A stretch of 64,000 bases of DNA from Paracoccaceae bacterium (GTDB lineage: Bacteria; Pseudomonadota; Alphaproteobacteria; Rhodobacterales; Rhodobacteraceae): NCBI GenBank assembly GCA_004153385.1, contig SDAL01000005.1:186001-250000 (forward strand). Direction: 5' to 3'. This document shows positions 62,090 through 64,000 of this stretch, one piece after another. Within the stretch, counting starts at the first letter, position 1. Each line of letters opens with the position of its first letter. The notes beneath the pieces are model-generated. The model had not been told where the DNA came from, searched no databases, and was given only the letters and a program-made list of their open reading frames with translations. Both the position numbers and the translations under genes were made by a program.

Positions 62090-62950
62090 TTACTCATCGC
62101 TCATTCCAATTGCGATAGAAACTATTTGCTCGAACACTTCCGGTGTTTCTGCCTTTTTATGTCCACCTTCATGATCGAACATAACAATCCGAAATTTACC
62201 GTCATTCGGGTTATGGTCTACAGGCACTCCCATCGCCTGACACAAAGGAGTTAAATGATCCAATAGATGGTGCTTATCCATTCTATTTTGCGCAATAATA
62301 ATTTTTCCCGCCTTCAAGACACTTGCGCTTTTTGCCAAATTGATACGTTCAGGAAAATCCTGACGCATTTCATCCCGGCCTCTTCCACCAAAGCATATCC
62401 GGAAATATTTCTCTACTGCTCTATTATTATATTCAGGAATATCCGTTTGCGGATTTACGGCTATAGCCGTAATATCTGGCAACGATAATTGCATTCTAAT
62501 CGCCGCGAAGCCACCGCCGCTCGATCCATATGTATATATATTATTTTGCGAAATACCTAGATAGTCAGCGATACTTTTTATACGGGCCGCAATAACGTCC
62601 TGAGGATCAAAATCCTGAGTGCCCGTGTACCAAGCAAGCCCCAGATCATCTGCAAGGAAAAGAGACGGGTCGGATATGTAAAGGCAATGTCCCGGAAAAT
62701 GCGGCGCCCATGTCCACCGCTGGAACACTGGCGGCTCGTATTGTTGACGCAGCGCATCGCCTGAGAACATAACGAAAAGCTTGTCGCTATCCTTCTTGGG
62801 GCTAAACAAGAAATCGAACCGCATTCCGGATTCTTCAAACTGAATGAGAGAAGGCGCATTCAAATCGACTGGCGCATCTGCATTCCAACCGCATTTTACA
62901 ACATTTTTTAGCTTTTCAAGTGGAGTTTTGCTTTGTTGCAACTTTGCCAT
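62090..62950 (-). CDS. Alpha/beta-hydrolase-like protein
   Basis: A 286-residue protein with the nucleophile elbow YGSSGGGFAAIRM near residue 145 and a possible His in FDHEGGHKKAE near 262, with Asp in AQNRMDKHH near 223. No signal peptide. It is probably a serine hydrolase or acyltransferase on a cell-surface glycan. It converges with the SGNH gene four bases away and shares its low GC. Precise function unknown. Confidence 0.65.
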   Translation of the reverse strand: MAKLQQSKTPLEKLKNVVKCGWNADAPVDLNAPSLIQFEESGMRFDFLFSPKKDSDKLFVMFSGDALRQQYEPPVFQRWTWAPHFPGHCLYISDPSLFLADDLGLAWYTGTQDFDPQDVIAARIKSIADYLGISQNNIYTYGSSGGGFAAIRMQLSLPDITAIAVNPQTDIPEYNNRAVEKYFRICFGGRGRDEMRQDFPERINLAKSASVLKAGKIIIAQNRMDKHHLLDHLTPLCQAMGVPVDHNPNDGKFRIVMFDHEGGHKKAETPEVFEQIVSIAIGMSDE

Positions 62951-63045
62951 TTACATCTCACTACCGTACACTTTGTTCAAATTTGCTATTATTCTTGTTA
63001 CACAAAACAGATGCAGCTTCAAACCCGCTCTGCGCCAAACAGATT

Positions 63046-64000
63046 TCAACTCTCGCGAGGCTCGAACTGTCCGGTGGGCGATAGGGTGACCTGAGGCGTA
63101 TAGCGCTGTATTTGCGCGGGATCTGTAACGTCAATCCCTACCAAAAGATCGCAGGTGGACAGATCCCCAAAAACCAAAACCTCGATCTGACCTGATTTCA
63201 AAACCTCGCGCAATTCTGAACAGGGTCTAAGAGTGCCAGTTTGTAGATCATAATCATAATAGTAAACGATTCCTACTTTCTGGTTTGCCTCTCCGAACGC
63301 CTTGATGCGCGCGATCATCGCGGCAATATGCGAGGTGTATTTGCGGAAATCATCCGCGAAGATCACGTCATAATGCTCGGTTTCGCTGGTTTTACGCCGA
63401 CCTTGGCTGTGCATCATCGCGGGGCGCGGGAAGGCAGATCCATGGGGATCACCATCATATCGCAGCGACGGTGCCGTTTCGTGATTATGCAACTGGGCCG
63501 CGTAATATTCTTGACGTACACCGTAATAGAACCCCTGAACCCCCTTGATCGGATCCTCCGTCACAGAGCTCAATGCCTCACGCTGGAACGATACCGGACC
63601 GGTTGATATCCTAGCAAACGACAACTTGCCAAACTCTGCCTGCATCCGACGGATCAATTCGTTATCGGCCCCGAACCGCGCCGTATCCCAGTAACCTAAG
63701 CGCTCTCGAATTGGCCCCTTCTGGAATAGGAACGAGGACGTATTAAACAAAATAATTCCTGAATTGCCGCGGATTTTTGTAAACCTGAGTTCCTCTGATG
63801 CTCTTGCCTGTTCCGACGTGCACCCGAGCCGAGAAGGGTTTTCAAGCAAATAGCGCATCTGAATTTCGATCTTTTTTGGATGCGACCAATCATCGGCGTC
63901 ATGGATCGTGACGAAATCTCCGCTCGCCTGATCCAGCCCGTAATTGCGTGCGACATAAGCACCACCGTTTTGCGGCATGCGGATCAGCTTGATGCGCGGA
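63046..64000 (-). CDS. Family 2 glycosyltransferase, cut by the window edge
   Basis: Only the C-terminal 318 or so residues are visible; the frame stays open to the right edge. GT2 features: RNYGLDQASGDFVTIHDADD near the visible start, with DDWSHPKK just after, and a C-terminal GT-B-like stretch. It resembles the middle part of the large glycosyltransferase at 35139 (FVTIHDADDWSHP against FVTVHDSDDWSHP), so the full protein may share its domain order. The N-terminal part lies outside the window. Confidence 0.8.
   Translation of the reverse strand, partial: PRIKLIRMPQNGGAYVARNYGLDQASGDFVTIHDADDWSHPKKIEIQMRYLLENPSRLGCTSEQARASEELRFTKIRGNSGIILFNTSSFLFQKGPIRERLGYWDTARFGADNELIRRMQAEFGKLSFARISTGPVSFQREALSSVTEDPIKGVQGFYYGVRQEYYAAQLHNHETAPSLRYDGDPHGSAFPRPAMMHSQGRRKTSETEHYDVIFADDFRKYTSHIAAMIARIKAFGEANQKVGIVYYYDYDLQTGTLRPCSELREVLKSGQIEVLVFGDLSTCDLLVGIDVTDPAQIQRYTPQVTLSPTGQFEPRES

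Overview
The window looks like chromosomal DNA of an alphaproteobacterium of the order Rhodobacterales. The evidence is high GC with strong RBSs and many ATGA gene overlaps, a Hint_2 protein of the kind common in that order, a bcsN-A-B-Z-TPR (type III-like) cellulose operon, and a perfect CtrA-type site (TTAA-N7-TTAA). The species cannot be named from sequence alone. No rRNA, tRNA, CRISPR array or intact insertion sequence was seen.

Layout. (1) 6-7440, minus strand: a seven-gene operon (lacI-type repressor, PotD/B/C/A-like ABC importer, nucleoside hydrolase, adenine deaminase) behind two LacI-type operators, probably for uptake and breakdown of a purine nucleoside. (2) 7547-10201: a DUF421 membrane protein, a LysE-family exporter and gene-poor DNA. 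(3) 10202-24183: a Wzx/Wzy-type exopolysaccharide cluster with O-antigen polymerase-like protein, Wzz-like co-polymerase, LuxR-type response regulator, a fused WecG glycosyltransferase/initiating sugar-phosphate transferase, a periplasmic SUOX-fold protein, a hybrid histidine kinase, Wza-like lipoprotein, flippase and three glycosyltransferases. (4) 24806-28542: an iron/siderophore-type (FecCD) ABC importer behind a strongly folded leader. (5) 29202-38084: a Hint-domain protein, a KpsM/E/T-like capsule exporter, a sulfotransferase and a large multidomain glycosyltransferase. (6) 38571-42657: a lipoprotein/outer-membrane barrel pair and a GAF-GGDEF-EAL protein. (7) 42900-50613: the cellulose operon with a strong terminator. 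(8) 51004-56136: a GAF-EAL protein, an FkbM methyltransferase, and a GGDEF-EAL protein paired with a second SUOX-fold protein. (9) 56359-59148: a FadR-type regulator, a TauE/SafE exporter and an HPP-CBS membrane protein. (10) 59385-64000: AT-richer surface-modification-type genes (DUF6270, SGNH hydrolase, alpha/beta hydrolase, partial glycosyltransferase).

The most interesting feature is a paired signalling module. Two paralogous exported SUOX-fold proteins, both lacking the cysteine that would hold molybdopterin, each sit directly upstream of a membrane signalling protein. The two signalling proteins have recognisably homologous periplasmic sensor regions but different outputs: a hybrid histidine kinase inside the exopolysaccharide cluster, and a GGDEF-EAL protein near the cellulose operon. 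An 18-bp palindrome (consensus CCTATCCGAWSGGATAGG) lies 78-90 bp upstream of three exopolysaccharide or sensor transcription units. It is a candidate operator for the LuxR-type response regulator encoded in the cluster. Together these suggest that one type of periplasmic signal may control both an exopolysaccharide and c-di-GMP-dependent cellulose. That link is inference.
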